Below are positions 27,833-36,564 of a stretch of DNA of 64,000 bases, in pieces (position 1 is the stretch's first letter; each line of letters opens with the position of its first letter). Both the position numbers and the translations under genes were made by a program. The notes beneath the pieces are model-generated. The model was given only the letters and a program-made list of their open reading frames with translations, searched no databases and had not been told where the DNA came from. The stretch comes from Psychrobacter jeotgali (GTDB taxonomy: Bacteria; Pseudomonadota; Gammaproteobacteria; Pseudomonadales; Moraxellaceae). The stretch lies in contig NZ_CAJHAF010000001.1 of NCBI RefSeq assembly GCF_904846315.1, positions 2,418,001 to 2,482,000 on the forward strand. Reading direction: 5' to 3'.

Positions 27833-28084
27833 TCAGTAAAATTCAATCCGGCTAAGGACATGCTCTTGTATCAGGTAGGCGCAAATAAAAGCACTGGGCC
27901 AAGCAAAGATAAATGCTAAGCCCCATGAGCTTAGTAAATCTACAAAAAAATGATCGCTGTATCCTGCTTTAACCAATATCAGAGCCGCCGAGATAATAAA
28001 TGACATCAGTAGTGCCATCAAAAAGGTAAAAACCAGCCGGTAGTACTTACGCCGCAAGCGTATTCTAAGTTTAGGTAGAGCCAT
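27833..28084 (-). CDS. DUF2798 small membrane protein
   Basis: An 83-residue protein with a basic N-terminus (KLRIRLRRKYYR) and two membrane helices (about residues 16-38 and 50-70), matching the DUF2798 pattern in which the second helix contains WGLAFIFAWPSAFICAYL. The function is unknown. It lies upstream of the DUF2157 operon on the same strand, 100 bp away. Confidence 0.75.
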   Translation of the reverse strand: MALPKLRIRLRRKYYRLVFTFLMALLMSFIISAALILVKAGYSDHFFVDLLSSWGLAFIFAWPSAFICAYLIQEHVLSRIEFY

Positions 28085-28232
28085 AATATGATTTAGTCCT
28101 GCAAAATTACTTTTATAGATGATTATCAGTTTTTATTAAGGGTTTTTGTTAAAATTATCTTAGCGTATAAAAACAAATTGGAAAATTAGTTATTATTGGT
28201 TTGATATTATCTATAAACCACACCACTACAGA

Positions 28233-29729
28233 TTATCCTGGTTCCTGTACTTGCTTCCATGAAGTCGTCGGTGCCATATCACGACAAGATGAGCAGGTAC
28301 CTCCATGGGCACGGTAACCCTCGGCTGTTTGCGCAGCTTCCTCTGAGGGCAAAATTTTGCCTTTACGCCATCCACCGTACATATATAGTCCTGCTCCCAT
28401 CACCGCGGTGGCTACCATGCCCGCTGGAAAAGATAGCCAAAGCGCATCAGCGCCAAGCGTGGGATAAAGGCCGAAAGCAAAGCCTAGCCGCACCGGATAC
28501 ATAGAGATAACCATGACGATTAGCGGCCAAACCACATAACCGTTGGCACGCATGGCACCGAACAGCACTTGCGCTACCCCAAAAAACAGATAGCCCCAGG
28601 TCGCCATCAACTGAATATGGCGCCCAATCGGCACCGCTGGACTGTCACTACCCAGAAAGAGAGCCAAAACGCTTTCATCAAAAATAGTCAGCACGCTGAT
28701 CATAGTTCCAGTCAATATTAGGTTAAAAATAAGTCCCCAACGCGTGATCCCTGACACCCGATTCCATTGATTGGCACCGATATTTTGTGCAACCATAGCA
28801 CTGGCCGCAGCACTTAGCGCCATTGCCGGCATCTGCACGTAAGTCCAAAGCTGCTGGGTCGCACTATAAGCGGCGGTCGTCTGTACCCCCTCACGGTTGA
28901 TCAAGGAAAGCATAGTGAGTGCTGCCGTAGAGATAACGATCATCTGTAGACCCATCGGTAGCCCCTTTGAAAACATCGATTTTAGTATGCTTAAGTCGGC
29001 ACGCAAAAAGCGCAGCTCTGGCATACTTAGGGTTAACACAGAGCCTCGCCAGTACAGAGTGACGATCATACCAATGAGCGCTAGCGTATTGGCGACGGCG
29101 GTTGCAAAGGCTGAACCAAATATACCCCATTCAGGAAAGGGCCCTAGACCCAAAATAAGTATCGGCGTCAAAATCAGGTCTATAACCACCGACATAGCGA
29201 TAAACCAAAGCGGCGTCGTAGAATCGCCCGTCCCGCGCAGTGCCATCATCATTAGGGTAAAGGTTAGGGTAACGGGCATTGCAATAAAAATCATCCGCAG
29301 ATAAGTCAAAGCAAGCTCAAAAGCACTTGGGGGCGTACCCAGCAGCTCAAGTAGCGCCGGCGCAAATATCCACCCGCCTGTCGCCAGCAATACACTTATT
29401 GGAATAATACTACCTAGCGCCGTTCCCATGGTTTTTTTGACCATAGTATCGTTGCGGCGACCCATTGCTTGGCCAATCAAAATAGTAGCCGCCATACCGA
29501 AACCGAAAACAAAGGAGATCATGATAAACATCAAGATGTTACCGTTCGTCGTTGCGGCAAGCGCTTCTTCGCCTAAAAACCGGCCTACCCAAACCGCATT
29601 GATTGAGCCATTCAATGACTGTAGTACCGATGACCCAAGGGTTGGTAAGGCAAACAGCAGCATGGTTTTGGCAATGGACCCTTCGGTGAGGTCACGGCCT
29701 TTATTCGCAGGAGTACTGGTATCGCTCAA
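28233..29729 (-). CDS. MATE-family multidrug efflux transporter
   Basis: A 498-residue exporter with twelve membrane helices in two homologous halves. DLTEGSIAKTMLLFALPTLGS opens the first half, and conserved MATE segments such as AATILIGQAMGR and SAAASAMVAQNIGANQW follow. MATE proteins export cationic drugs in exchange for Na+ or H+. The start is a TTG preceded by GGAAGG at seven bases; the frame is open eight codons further to another TTG without a good site. A C-terminal cytoplasmic tail ends in CSSCRDMAPTTSW, which is longer than usual. Confidence 0.87.
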   Translation of the reverse strand: MSDTSTPANKGRDLTEGSIAKTMLLFALPTLGSSVLQSLNGSINAVWVGRFLGEEALAATTNGNILMFIMISFVFGFGMAATILIGQAMGRRNDTMVKKTMGTALGSIIPISVLLATGGWIFAPALLELLGTPPSAFELALTYLRMIFIAMPVTLTFTLMMMALRGTGDSTTPLWFIAMSVVIDLILTPILILGLGPFPEWGIFGSAFATAVANTLALIGMIVTLYWRGSVLTLSMPELRFLRADLSILKSMFSKGLPMGLQMIVISTAALTMLSLINREGVQTTAAYSATQQLWTYVQMPAMALSAAASAMVAQNIGANQWNRVSGITRWGLIFNLILTGTMISVLTIFDESVLALFLGSDSPAVPIGRHIQLMATWGYLFFGVAQVLFGAMRANGYVVWPLIVMVISMYPVRLGFAFGLYPTLGADALWLSFPAGMVATAVMGAGLYMYGGWRKGKILPSEEAAQTAEGYRAHGGTCSSCRDMAPTTSWKQVQEPG

Positions 29730-29988
29730 TGTCTTTCCTTCCTCGTCATCCAAATGGGCTTCGGCTAATTAAATAAAAATACTTATTATAAATGACAATG
29801 CTGATGCCATCTTGATGAAAATGGTAATCAAATCAGTACTAACCAAACTCTAGCACTTATTATCTTTGCACTTACTACCTTTACACTTATTAATAATCAA
29901 CGACATTACTTTCTCAGTCGCACTCTTTTGAGCTTATTTCAGATAGATGTTATATTAGAATAGAAAAACATAACATGGAGACGATTAT

Positions 29989-30741
29989 ATGTTTGATTTA
30001 ACAGGGAATATAGCTTTAGTCACTGGCGGTTCCAACGGCATTGGTAAAGGTATTGTAAAAAGCCTATCAGACGCCGGCGCCAAAGTCATCATTGCTGATA
30101 TTGACGTGAAAGCAGGAAAAGCAGTTGCCAAAGAATTCAATGGTGAGTTTTATGAATTAGATGTCGCAGATGTCAAAAGAGCAGATGAAGTCGTCACTGA
30201 GATATTAAATAAGCATGAGCGCATTGATATCTTAGCGGCAAATACCGGTATCTATCCTGAAGTCACTATTGAAGATATGACCGAAGAAGACTGGGATCAT
30301 ATTCAGAGTATTAACCTAAAAGGCATGTTCTTTGTCGCAAAGCCCGTAATAAAAGCCATGAAAGAACAAGAGTATGGCAGAGTTATTTTAACCTCATCGA
30401 TTACAGGCGATATTACAGGTTATCCGGGTGGTGGATTGTACGGTGCCACCAAAGCTGCTAATTTAGGTTTTATGAGAAACGTCGCCGTTGAATATGCCCA
30501 ATATGGAATCACTGTGAACTCCGTCCAACCCGGAATGATTGGGACAGAAAGTCTGAAGAGAGAATTGGGCGTACTGGCTGAAACAGGGGCAAAATCTATT
30601 CCGATGAAGAGATTAGGAGAGCCTGAAGATATTGGCGCAGCGGTGGTCTTTTTTGCATCAAAAGAAGCCAATTACATCACAGGACAAGGTTTAGTCATTG
30701 ATGGCGGCGCTATCTTACCGGAAACGCCAGATGTCATTTAA
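29989..30741 (+). CDS. SDR family oxidoreductase
   Basis: A 250-residue classical short-chain dehydrogenase. NAD(P) binding is by TGGSNGIGKG near residue 12. The acidic D37 in IIADIDVKAGK favours NAD over NADP. The catalytic Ser/Tyr/Lys are in TSSITG and YGATKAA, and the C-terminus is standard (YITGQGLVIDGGA). The usual NNAG element reads AANTG. The substrate is unknown. A GGAG site precedes the ATG. Confidence 0.87.
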   Translation: MFDLTGNIALVTGGSNGIGKGIVKSLSDAGAKVIIADIDVKAGKAVAKEFNGEFYELDVADVKRADEVVTEILNKHERIDILAANTGIYPEVTIEDMTEEDWDHIQSINLKGMFFVAKPVIKAMKEQEYGRVILTSSITGDITGYPGGGLYGATKAANLGFMRNVAVEYAQYGITVNSVQPGMIGTESLKRELGVLAETGAKSIPMKRLGEPEDIGAAVVFFASKEANYITGQGLVIDGGAILPETPDVI

Positions 30742-30778
30742 ATAATGAATTTTATGTTCACAACCTTTACGAAGAGTA

Positions 30779-30870
30779 GGTAGGGTGCGCCCAGCGCACC
30801 AAAAACTTAGCTTTAACACACATCAAGCACTATCGAAACAAGCAATTGGTGCGCAAGGCGGCACCCTACC
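30779..30870. repeat. MITE/REP-like inverted-repeat element, copy 1
   Basis: A 92-bp element with terminal inverted repeats starting GGTAGGGTGC and ending GCACCCTACC. Inner pairing arms GCGCACC / GGTGCGC let it fold into a long hairpin. It is about 90% identical to copy 2 at 32091. No coding capacity. Confidence 0.85.
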
Positions 30871-30913
30871 TAAAATCTTAAGCTGTTCAAAAAATATTGG
30901 CTTTAAACTAAAA

Positions 30914-30948
30914 AAGAAACATCAGATAGTCTGGTGTTTCTTTTTTTT
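30914..30948 (+). terminator. Terminator downstream of the SDR gene
   Basis: Stem AAGAAACATCAGA / TCTGGTGTTTCTT around TAG, followed by eight T on the plus strand. A-rich on the left, so it could also act on minus. Confidence 0.85.
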
Positions 30949-31071
30949 GACTACAAGTTTGTAGTTAAGATAGTTGGCTATAAAACTGTAGTTAAGTCAT
31001 AAGTCAAAACCTGTCATTATAAATTGGTTTGTTCGAGCATTTATAATGTAATATAAGAATATCAACTGCTA

Positions 31072-32088
31072 GTGACAACCTATTCAATGAGTTATAAGAT
31101 GAATTCAATATTGAAAGAATATGACAAAAAGAGAGAGATACTAGAGAATCTGGATAAATCTCTCGAGACGCTTATAAATTCTTTGCTTAAACAAAAAGGT
31201 ATTAAGGCTCATCAAATACAAACCAGAGTCAAGGATAGGGATAGTTTAGAAAAGAAAATTTTAGCAAAACAGAAATACGAGTCTTTAGACGATATTACAG
31301 ATATAGTCGGTATCCGTATAATCACATACTTTGAAGATGAGGTAGATAAAGTAGCTAATGTAGTCGAAGATGAGTTTGATATAGATCGAGAGAGTTCAGT
31401 CGATAAACGTGAGATAGATACTGATAGATTTGGCTATAGGAGTCTACATTATGTAGCTAGTTTGAAGAAAAATAGGACTATCCTTTCAGAATACTCAGAT
31501 TTTGAAACTTTCAAGTTTGAGTTTCAAATCAGAAGTATCTTACAACATTCATGGGCAGAGATTGAACATGATTTGGGCTATAAAGGTGCTTCGGAAATTC
31601 CATCTTCTGCAAAACGTACTTTTTATAGAGTTGCAGCGCTTTTGGAGCAGGCAGATATTGAGTTTGTAAAATTAAAGTCTACTATAATGGAGTTTGAATA
31701 TAGTATGCATGAAAAAATTAAAACTAAACCGGATGAAGTTAAAATCAATAAAGCTTCGCTCTTATCTTTTATGACTACAAACGAAAACTTAACTAGAATT
31801 GAAAATGAAATAGCTAGTTGTAACTGTAGTGTATCAGTAGTGGAAAATAATACGCAAAGTCTCATTAGTAATTCATTGATTGATAGGATAAAAGCTTTGG
31901 GCATAGAAAACATAAAAGATCTTGAAGAAACGTATCTAATTCATGAAAAAAGATTTATACCAGATGCACAAATAGATTTCAAAAGTACTATTAATACTAC
32001 TTTTGAAAGAGGTACTTCAGTTCTTTGGCTATTAGTTTTTTTAGAGAACATGCACAATAATAATCAACCTTGGTCATTCAATGAATAG
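31072..32088 (+). CDS. Orphan RelA/SpoT-domain alarmone synthetase
   Basis: A 338-residue protein. Residues about 45-175 form a RelA/SpoT nucleotidyltransferase domain with R52-x-K54-x3-S58, DITDIVGIRI, GYRSLHYVA and FEFQIRS...WAEIEHDLGYK. These are the ATP- and acceptor-binding motifs of (p)ppGpp synthetases. No HD hydrolase, TGS or ACT domain is present, so it is a stand-alone synthetase. The roughly 160-residue C-terminal part is unrecognised and longer than in RelQ/RelP. It begins with GTG; ATG at 31087 or 31099 is possible because no clear ribosome site is visible. It is AT-rich relative to its neighbours and lies between two copies of an inverted-repeat element, which suggests acquisition. 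Confidence 0.85.
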   Translation: MTTYSMSYKMNSILKEYDKKREILENLDKSLETLINSLLKQKGIKAHQIQTRVKDRDSLEKKILAKQKYESLDDITDIVGIRIITYFEDEVDKVANVVEDEFDIDRESSVDKREIDTDRFGYRSLHYVASLKKNRTILSEYSDFETFKFEFQIRSILQHSWAEIEHDLGYKGASEIPSSAKRTFYRVAALLEQADIEFVKLKSTIMEFEYSMHEKIKTKPDEVKINKASLLSFMTTNENLTRIENEIASCNCSVSVVENNTQSLISNSLIDRIKALGIENIKDLEETYLIHEKRFIPDAQIDFKSTINTTFERGTSVLWLLVFLENMHNNNQPWSFNE

Positions 32089-32090
32089 CT

Positions 32091-32180
32091 GTAGGGTGCG
32101 CCCAGCGCACCAAAAACTTAGCCTTAAGCCACATCAAGCACTATCGAACAAGCAATCGGTGCGCAAGGCGGTACCCTACC
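32091..32180. repeat. MITE/REP-like inverted-repeat element, copy 2
   Basis: About 90 bp, same orientation as the copy at 30779, starting two bases after the stop codon of the RelA/SpoT gene. It keeps the outer GTAGGGTGC arm and the inner GCGCACC / GGTGCGC arms. Similar AAAA-rich sequence follows both copies. Confidence 0.85.
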
Positions 32181-32228
32181 CAAAACTTTAGCCTATCTAA
32201 AAACACCCCAAAACCAAACTTTCAACAC

Positions 32229-32280
32229 AAAAAAATAGGTCAGCTCCCAAATCATCAAAACGATGACCAGAAAGCTAACC
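32229..32280 (-). terminator. Terminator of the DsrE-like gene
   Basis: On minus: GGTTAGCT / AGCTGACC outer stem, inner TCATC/GATGA hairpin, then seven T. Confidence 0.65.
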
Positions 32281-32321
32281 CATTTATATTACTTTATTAG
32301 GGTCTGTTGAACATTCAAATA

Positions 32322-32696
32322 TTAGGTCAGCTGCAACGAACCCTTCGCATTCATTACCAGCTCGACCACATCATCAGCACTAATCATCTCAAAGCGCGAG
32401 TCGATTTTTGATTCATCGATATTATTGTGTTTAACACAAGCGCCGCAGACCAAGATTTGTCCGTCTTTCTCCAAAAACGCTTTCAATAATTTAGCAGCAG
32501 GCTCAAACGGTGCGCCAATATCGATACTATCAAAAGCGTCAGATACCCCTAAATGCACCGCATCTACCATCAAGATAATCGAGGCAGAATGCCCTTTTTC
32601 AAGTGCTTTTACCGCCATCGTAAGCGCAACGGTAACCTTGTTTGGATCGGTATCATTATCGAATAAAGTACCTACATAATCTGTTGTTTTAACCAT
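32322..32696 (-). CDS. DsrE/DsrF-like family protein
   Basis: A 124-residue protein of the DsrE/YchN-like sulfur-relay fold: alternating strands and helices with DTDPNKVTVALTMAVKALEKGH, a nucleotide-like ASIILMVDAVHLG, and cysteine-containing GQILVCGACVKHNN, where such proteins keep their sulfur-carrying cysteine. Its role may be sulfur transfer or redox sensing; partners are not encoded nearby. The ATG chosen follows AAGGAG at six bases; an upstream ATG lies before that site. Confidence 0.8.
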   Translation of the reverse strand: MVKTTDYVGTLFDNDTDPNKVTVALTMAVKALEKGHSASIILMVDAVHLGVSDAFDSIDIGAPFEPAAKLLKAFLEKDGQILVCGACVKHNNIDESKIDSRFEMISADDVVELVMNAKGSLQLT

Positions 32697-32855
32697 GTCG
32701 TTCTCCTTGTACATTCTAGTTAAGTATATGTGACATACCTTGTTATCCTAACACTTAATATATTTATCTGTATAATGTATTGTTATGAAAGAGTAGTACT
32801 AAGGTTAATAGGGGTTAATCGGCTGTGACAGCCCACCCATATATACGGCACAAAG

Positions 32856-33398
32856 CTAACTATTCGGTGGCCACGGACGATCATCATCACTCTCAATCCA
32901 TTCTGCCACGTACCCTGTCGGTGGCAACTCCCAATCTGCTTGCCCCAAAGCTTCTAGCACCCGCGCGGTTTCTATAACTTTGCCGCCTTCGGTAACGCCA
33001 GTGCGCAGTAGCGCAGAGGAGCAAGGCTTACCTTTAACCCACATCGACTGCTCAATATATATCCAGCGTGCGTCAAATCCTGCAATATGGGTTTTCATAG
33101 TCACCTTGTCAAAGGCGCGAATACGTTTACGATACTGTACGGTGCTACCGGCAACGACCAAGCCCCAGCGTTGTTTAAGCAATTGCATGCCCAGTCCCGT
33201 ACGTACGGCAAAGTCGGTGCGCCCCATATCATAAAGGGTCAACACCCGACCATTATTCATCTCAAGGAAGTTATCGATGTCGGATAAACGGCAGTAAAAG
33301 CTAATCTCGCCAGTATCTCTAAAGGTGAGGGTGTTGCCTTTTTTAGCTTGCACAGCAGCTTTGACGATGGTGGCGGTATAACGAATGAAGGGATACAT
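32856..33398 (-). CDS. Acyl-CoA thioesterase-like (hotdog fold, 4HBT/THEM6-type) protein
   Basis: A 180-residue protein resembling thioesterase-like proteins of the hotdog fold. Visible are SDIDNFLEMNNGRVLTLYDMGR, where the family places its catalytic-side acidic/Asn residues, and VAGSTVQYRKRIRAFDKV with WIYIEQSMW. The substrate is unknown. The start codon is followed within 30 bp upstream by a 15-bp tandem repeat that overlaps the ribosome-site region. Confidence 0.78.
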   Translation of the reverse strand: MYPFIRYTATIVKAAVQAKKGNTLTFRDTGEISFYCRLSDIDNFLEMNNGRVLTLYDMGRTDFAVRTGLGMQLLKQRWGLVVAGSTVQYRKRIRAFDKVTMKTHIAGFDARWIYIEQSMWVKGKPCSSALLRTGVTEGGKVIETARVLEALGQADWELPPTGYVAEWIESDDDRPWPPNS

Positions 33399-33402
33399 AA
33401 AA

Positions 33403-33440
33403 GGCTCTCAAAAATAGGGCTCTCAAAAATAGGGCTCATA
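33403..33440. repeat. 15-bp tandem repeat upstream of the thioesterase-like gene
   Basis: GGCTCTCAAAAATAG occurs twice back-to-back, with a third degenerate copy beginning GGCTCATAAAAG. It lies between the thioesterase-like start and the YheT-type gene. Confidence 0.8.
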
Positions 33441-33468
33441 AAAGTAAGTGGGACTAAAATGGGCTTAG

Positions 33469-34527
33469 TTATTTATTATTATTGGCAGTCACACCAATAG
33501 ATTGAAAAAATGCGCTAGCAGTTTCAGGTATCCAATTGATATCGAATTTTGAAGACTTGGTGTTGTTATCTTTAGGGACAGCTTGATTATTAGAGCCGTA
33601 GCGGATATAACCTACATGCCCGCCATGATCAGTCTCCAAAATAGTGACGCTGCTCGAGACATCGTTTGGGGTGGCAGTAAAGCCAAGGAACGGGTCATCT
33701 TTGGCGCTAATCAATAACAGCGGATGGGTTACATTTATTAGGTAAGGTAGGGCAGAGGAGGAGTGATAGTAGTCATTTTTGGAGCGATAACCGTGACGCG
33801 GCGCGGTAAAGATATTGTCAAAATCACTGATACGATTGACGGATTTAATAGAATCAATCTCCTCTGCGCTGATGTCATTTGCAAGTGCCTTTTTGATGAT
33901 AGGATTAAGCAGATAGGGGGTATAAATGCGATGGCTTAAAAAGCTATGCATACTAATCGCTGCTGACGACATATCGACAGGAGCAGAGATTACTACCGCC
34001 GCTTTACATAATGCCTGATCGCCATATTCGCCCATATATTTGGCGAGCGCATTACCGCCAAGAGAAACCCCAACCGCATAAATATTGGCAAATTTTTGAC
34101 TTAAGTTTTGCAGCATGTGCTGTACTTCTTCGGTGTCACCAGCATTATAAAAGACGCGACCATTAGCCGGAATACCGCCGCAGCTACGAAAGTGCGCCAC
34201 CACGAAGTGCCAGCCTTGCGCGTGCATTTGATAAGCTAAAGCGCGTGCATAGTGGCTATCACTACTGCCTTCCATGCCATGAAACAGCACTACTAATGGG
34301 GTCTGCTCAAGCGTCGCATCCGCCGTACTTTCTATAGGATGCGCATCATAAAAATCGTAAGCAATATCGGTCTCATCCAAGGAGTCTTTTATCACTTCTC
34401 GGCGATAAGTAGGGGTCTCTGGCGCAAAAAACTTGGGCAAGATACTTTGCAAGTGCGGATTGCTAAGCCAAAAAGGCGGTTTAAAAGGAGCAGGGGAAAA
34501 TGATTTTGGTGGATTTGAGAGTAGCAT
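33469..34527 (-). CDS. YheT-type alpha/beta hydrolase, copy 1
   Basis: A 352-residue alpha/beta-hydrolase of the YheT/ABHD1-3 family. The N-terminal FKPPFWLSNPHLQSILPKFF is the family hallmark. The oxyanion region is VVLFHGMEGSSDSHYARAL, the nucleophile serine lies in YAVGVSLGGNALAKYMGEYG, and the acid and histidine are in SAKDDPFLGFTATP and TDHGGHVGY. An esterase role is expected but the substrate is unknown. It is a tandem paralogue of the next gene upstream; the C-terminus is extended by about 15 residues. Confidence 0.87.
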   Translation of the reverse strand: MLLSNPPKSFSPAPFKPPFWLSNPHLQSILPKFFAPETPTYRREVIKDSLDETDIAYDFYDAHPIESTADATLEQTPLVVLFHGMEGSSDSHYARALAYQMHAQGWHFVVAHFRSCGGIPANGRVFYNAGDTEEVQHMLQNLSQKFANIYAVGVSLGGNALAKYMGEYGDQALCKAAVVISAPVDMSSAAISMHSFLSHRIYTPYLLNPIIKKALANDISAEEIDSIKSVNRISDFDNIFTAPRHGYRSKNDYYHSSSALPYLINVTHPLLLISAKDDPFLGFTATPNDVSSSVTILETDHGGHVGYIRYGSNNQAVPKDNNTKSSKFDINWIPETASAFFQSIGVTANNNK

Positions 34528-34677
34528 ATAATTATCTTATTAGTCAGTCACTTAGTAGTGATTGTAAACGAATTAAAAAACAGTGCCTTATCATACTCAT
34601 AGCTATTGCCAAAACCAATAACTTTCAGTGAACGGATGGTTACTAAATAGCAAAGGGGTTGCCGCAAAGGGAGTTAT

Positions 34678-35709
34678 TTACGCAGACGCTGCAGTGTTAA
34701 AAAACTGTAGCGCTGTTTCAGGTACCCAATTGGTATCTAATCCTTTGTCTTTCCAACGTACAAAGCCAATGTGACCGCCATGCACCGGCTCGTACAATAT
34801 TACGCTGCTTGAGACATCGCCTGCTGTAGCGCTAATACCCAAAAAAGGGTCGTCTTTAGCGGTGATAATCAGAGTTGGTTTGCTGATTTTATGCAAATGC
34901 GGCATCGCCGAGGCTTGGCGATAGTAATCATAAGGCGAGCGGTAACCCAAGCGCGGCGCGGTAAAGGCTTCGTCAAACTCTTGAATACGCTCGCTGGCGG
35001 TAATTTTACTCAGCTCTGTAACATCTAACTGCTGATTCAAAACCTTGGTCAGCATGGGGTTTAATAAATAGGGTGTATATAGCCTGCGACCTATCAGGTT
35101 TTCCATCGCCGTTGTTGCTGATGCCAAATCCAGCGGCGCTGATAGCACCGTCGCAGCGGCACAAATGGCATTATCACCATAATCTGCCATATAACGCGCC
35201 AATAAGTTGCCTCCCAGCGACACTCCCACCGCATAAATGGTTTCGTAGCGCTCAGCCAGTACTGCCAGCGTATGATGGGTCTCTGCACTATCACCAGCAT
35301 GATAGACCACCTCATTGGACATTGGAACACCGCCGCAGCCACGAAAATGTCCCACCACAAAGTGCCAGCCTTGCTGCTCGACATAAGTGGCTAACGTCCG
35401 AGCATAATGGCTGGCACTACTGCCCTCCATCCCATGAAATAAGACTACCAATGGCGTTTTGTAACGTTGATGGTGCTGCGGTTGTGGCTCACTATTATCG
35501 ATGAAGTCATAAGCCACCTCGCTAATTTGATGAGAGTCTAGTATCAGCTCGCGGCGATAACTAGGATCCTGTTTGACAAGCACAGTAGGCAGGATGGTTT
35601 GTAAATGGGCATTGCTGAGCCAAAAAGGCGGCTCAAAGGGCTCAAAGTTAAAGGTATTACCATTGATAATAGGCGGGGTTTTCAGTTCTGCTAGGTTAAG
35701 TACTGGCAT
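34678..35709 (-). CDS. YheT-type alpha/beta hydrolase, copy 2
   Basis: A 343-residue protein sharing family landmarks with its neighbour at the same places: FEPPFWLSNAHLQTILPTVL, VVLFHGMEGSSASHYARTL, YAVGVSLGGNLLARYMADYG and VHGGHIGFVRW. Ser/Asp/His triad residues are intact. AGAG precedes the ATG. The 150-bp gap between the copies has no terminator, so they may be co-transcribed. Intact triads in both suggest both are used. Confidence 0.87.
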   Translation of the reverse strand: MPVLNLAELKTPPIINGNTFNFEPFEPPFWLSNAHLQTILPTVLVKQDPSYRRELILDSHQISEVAYDFIDNSEPQPQHHQRYKTPLVVLFHGMEGSSASHYARTLATYVEQQGWHFVVGHFRGCGGVPMSNEVVYHAGDSAETHHTLAVLAERYETIYAVGVSLGGNLLARYMADYGDNAICAAATVLSAPLDLASATTAMENLIGRRLYTPYLLNPMLTKVLNQQLDVTELSKITASERIQEFDEAFTAPRLGYRSPYDYYRQASAMPHLHKISKPTLIITAKDDPFLGISATAGDVSSSVILYEPVHGGHIGFVRWKDKGLDTNWVPETALQFFNTAASA

Positions 35710-35769
35710 GGCAACTCTCTTGGTTTGATTTATTATTTTATTGCTATTTATTCTGAAAAGTAGCGGTGA

Positions 35770-36366
35770 TTATTCATTCTCTAACACCTGCCCATCCATC
35801 GCCAAACGTTCTTTTAAAGCCTCAATATCTTGCTCAGCAATGGTTACGGTTAGCGTAACTTGTTTGCTATACTCAACATCATCAATATGGCCGTTTAAGT
35901 CCTCGACCACGTAGCGACATTGGGCTTCGGTCGCAAAATCCGCCAGTATCTTTATCTGTTCCATGGGTACAAAGGGCTGCAATGTCATTTTATCAACGGC
36001 TGCTTGTGCAGAACCGGCGTAGGCACGGGTCAGGCCGCCAGCACCCAATTTAATACCGCCAAAATAACGCACCACAATGATAATTATATTGCCAATAGAC
36101 TTATGTTGCAGCACATTTAATATCGGTCGTCCAGCAGTACCGTTCGGCTCACCATCGTCATCGAAGCCCGCACTGGTGGTATTCTCGGGATCACCAATGA
36201 TATACGCCCAACACCAATGACGCGCATCAGGGTACTTTTTACGCAATTGTTCCACGTGAAACATGGCTTGTTCCCGTGAAGTAACGGGATAAGCGTAAGC
36301 GATAAATTCAGACTTTCTAATCTCCAGCCTGGCAGTGACAGCTTTTTGCAAGGTTTGATAACTCAT
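35770..36366 (-). CDS. yigZ: YigZ (IMPACT/UPF0029) family protein
   Basis: A 199-residue protein with the UPF0029 signature GDPENTTSAGFDDDGEPNGT leading into AGRPILNVL, then the IMPACT-like RYFGGIKLGAGGLTRAYA. The C-terminal half is the ferredoxin-like DUF1949 region. YigZ relatives interact with nucleic acids or the translation machinery; the exact role is unsettled. The ATG giving MSYQTLQKAV is chosen over a GTG twelve codons upstream because it fits the family. A perfect parS-consensus sequence lies inside the gene at MFHVEQ. Confidence 0.87.
   Translation of the reverse strand: MSYQTLQKAVTARLEIRKSEFIAYAYPVTSREQAMFHVEQLRKKYPDARHWCWAYIIGDPENTTSAGFDDDGEPNGTAGRPILNVLQHKSIGNIIIIVVRYFGGIKLGAGGLTRAYAGSAQAAVDKMTLQPFVPMEQIKILADFATEAQCRYVVEDLNGHIDDVEYSKQVTLTVTIAEQDIEALKERLAMDGQVLENE
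36248..36263. promoter_or_regulatory. parS-like ParB-binding site 1
   Basis: TGTTCCACGTGAAACA matches the bacterial parS consensus TGTTNCACGTGAAACA at every defined position. It lies inside yigZ. Confidence 0.75.
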
Positions 36367-36564
36367 GTAATTAATCCAATCTGAAAAATATCCCAATAGC
36401 ACGTTTGACCTATATCCTAGTTTTGTTTGGGGCTAACTATATTGTTTTGATGATACACCTAGGTTTAGATGGGATATGTTAAACTTGCCTCATAAATAAT
36501 ATAGTCGTTATTCGACCTGGTTTTCATTTATTCCACTATAACAAAACTGATGGTAGCAAATAGT

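Larger units (their letters stand above)
30742..31071. other. Intergenic region between the SDR and RelA/SpoT genes
   Basis: About 330 bp that holds one copy of the 92-bp inverted-repeat element, a terminator, and an AT-rich stretch that should carry the promoter of the RelA/SpoT gene. Confidence 0.65.

Noticed and set aside
30420..30671. Minus-strand ORF inside the SDR gene
   Set aside because: A shadow of the SDR reading frame; no ribosome site and an implausible protein.
35073..35504. 143-codon plus-strand ORF inside YheT copy 2
   Set aside because: Antisense to a conserved hydrolase with an intact triad; its His/Pro-rich composition is an artefact of the opposite strand.
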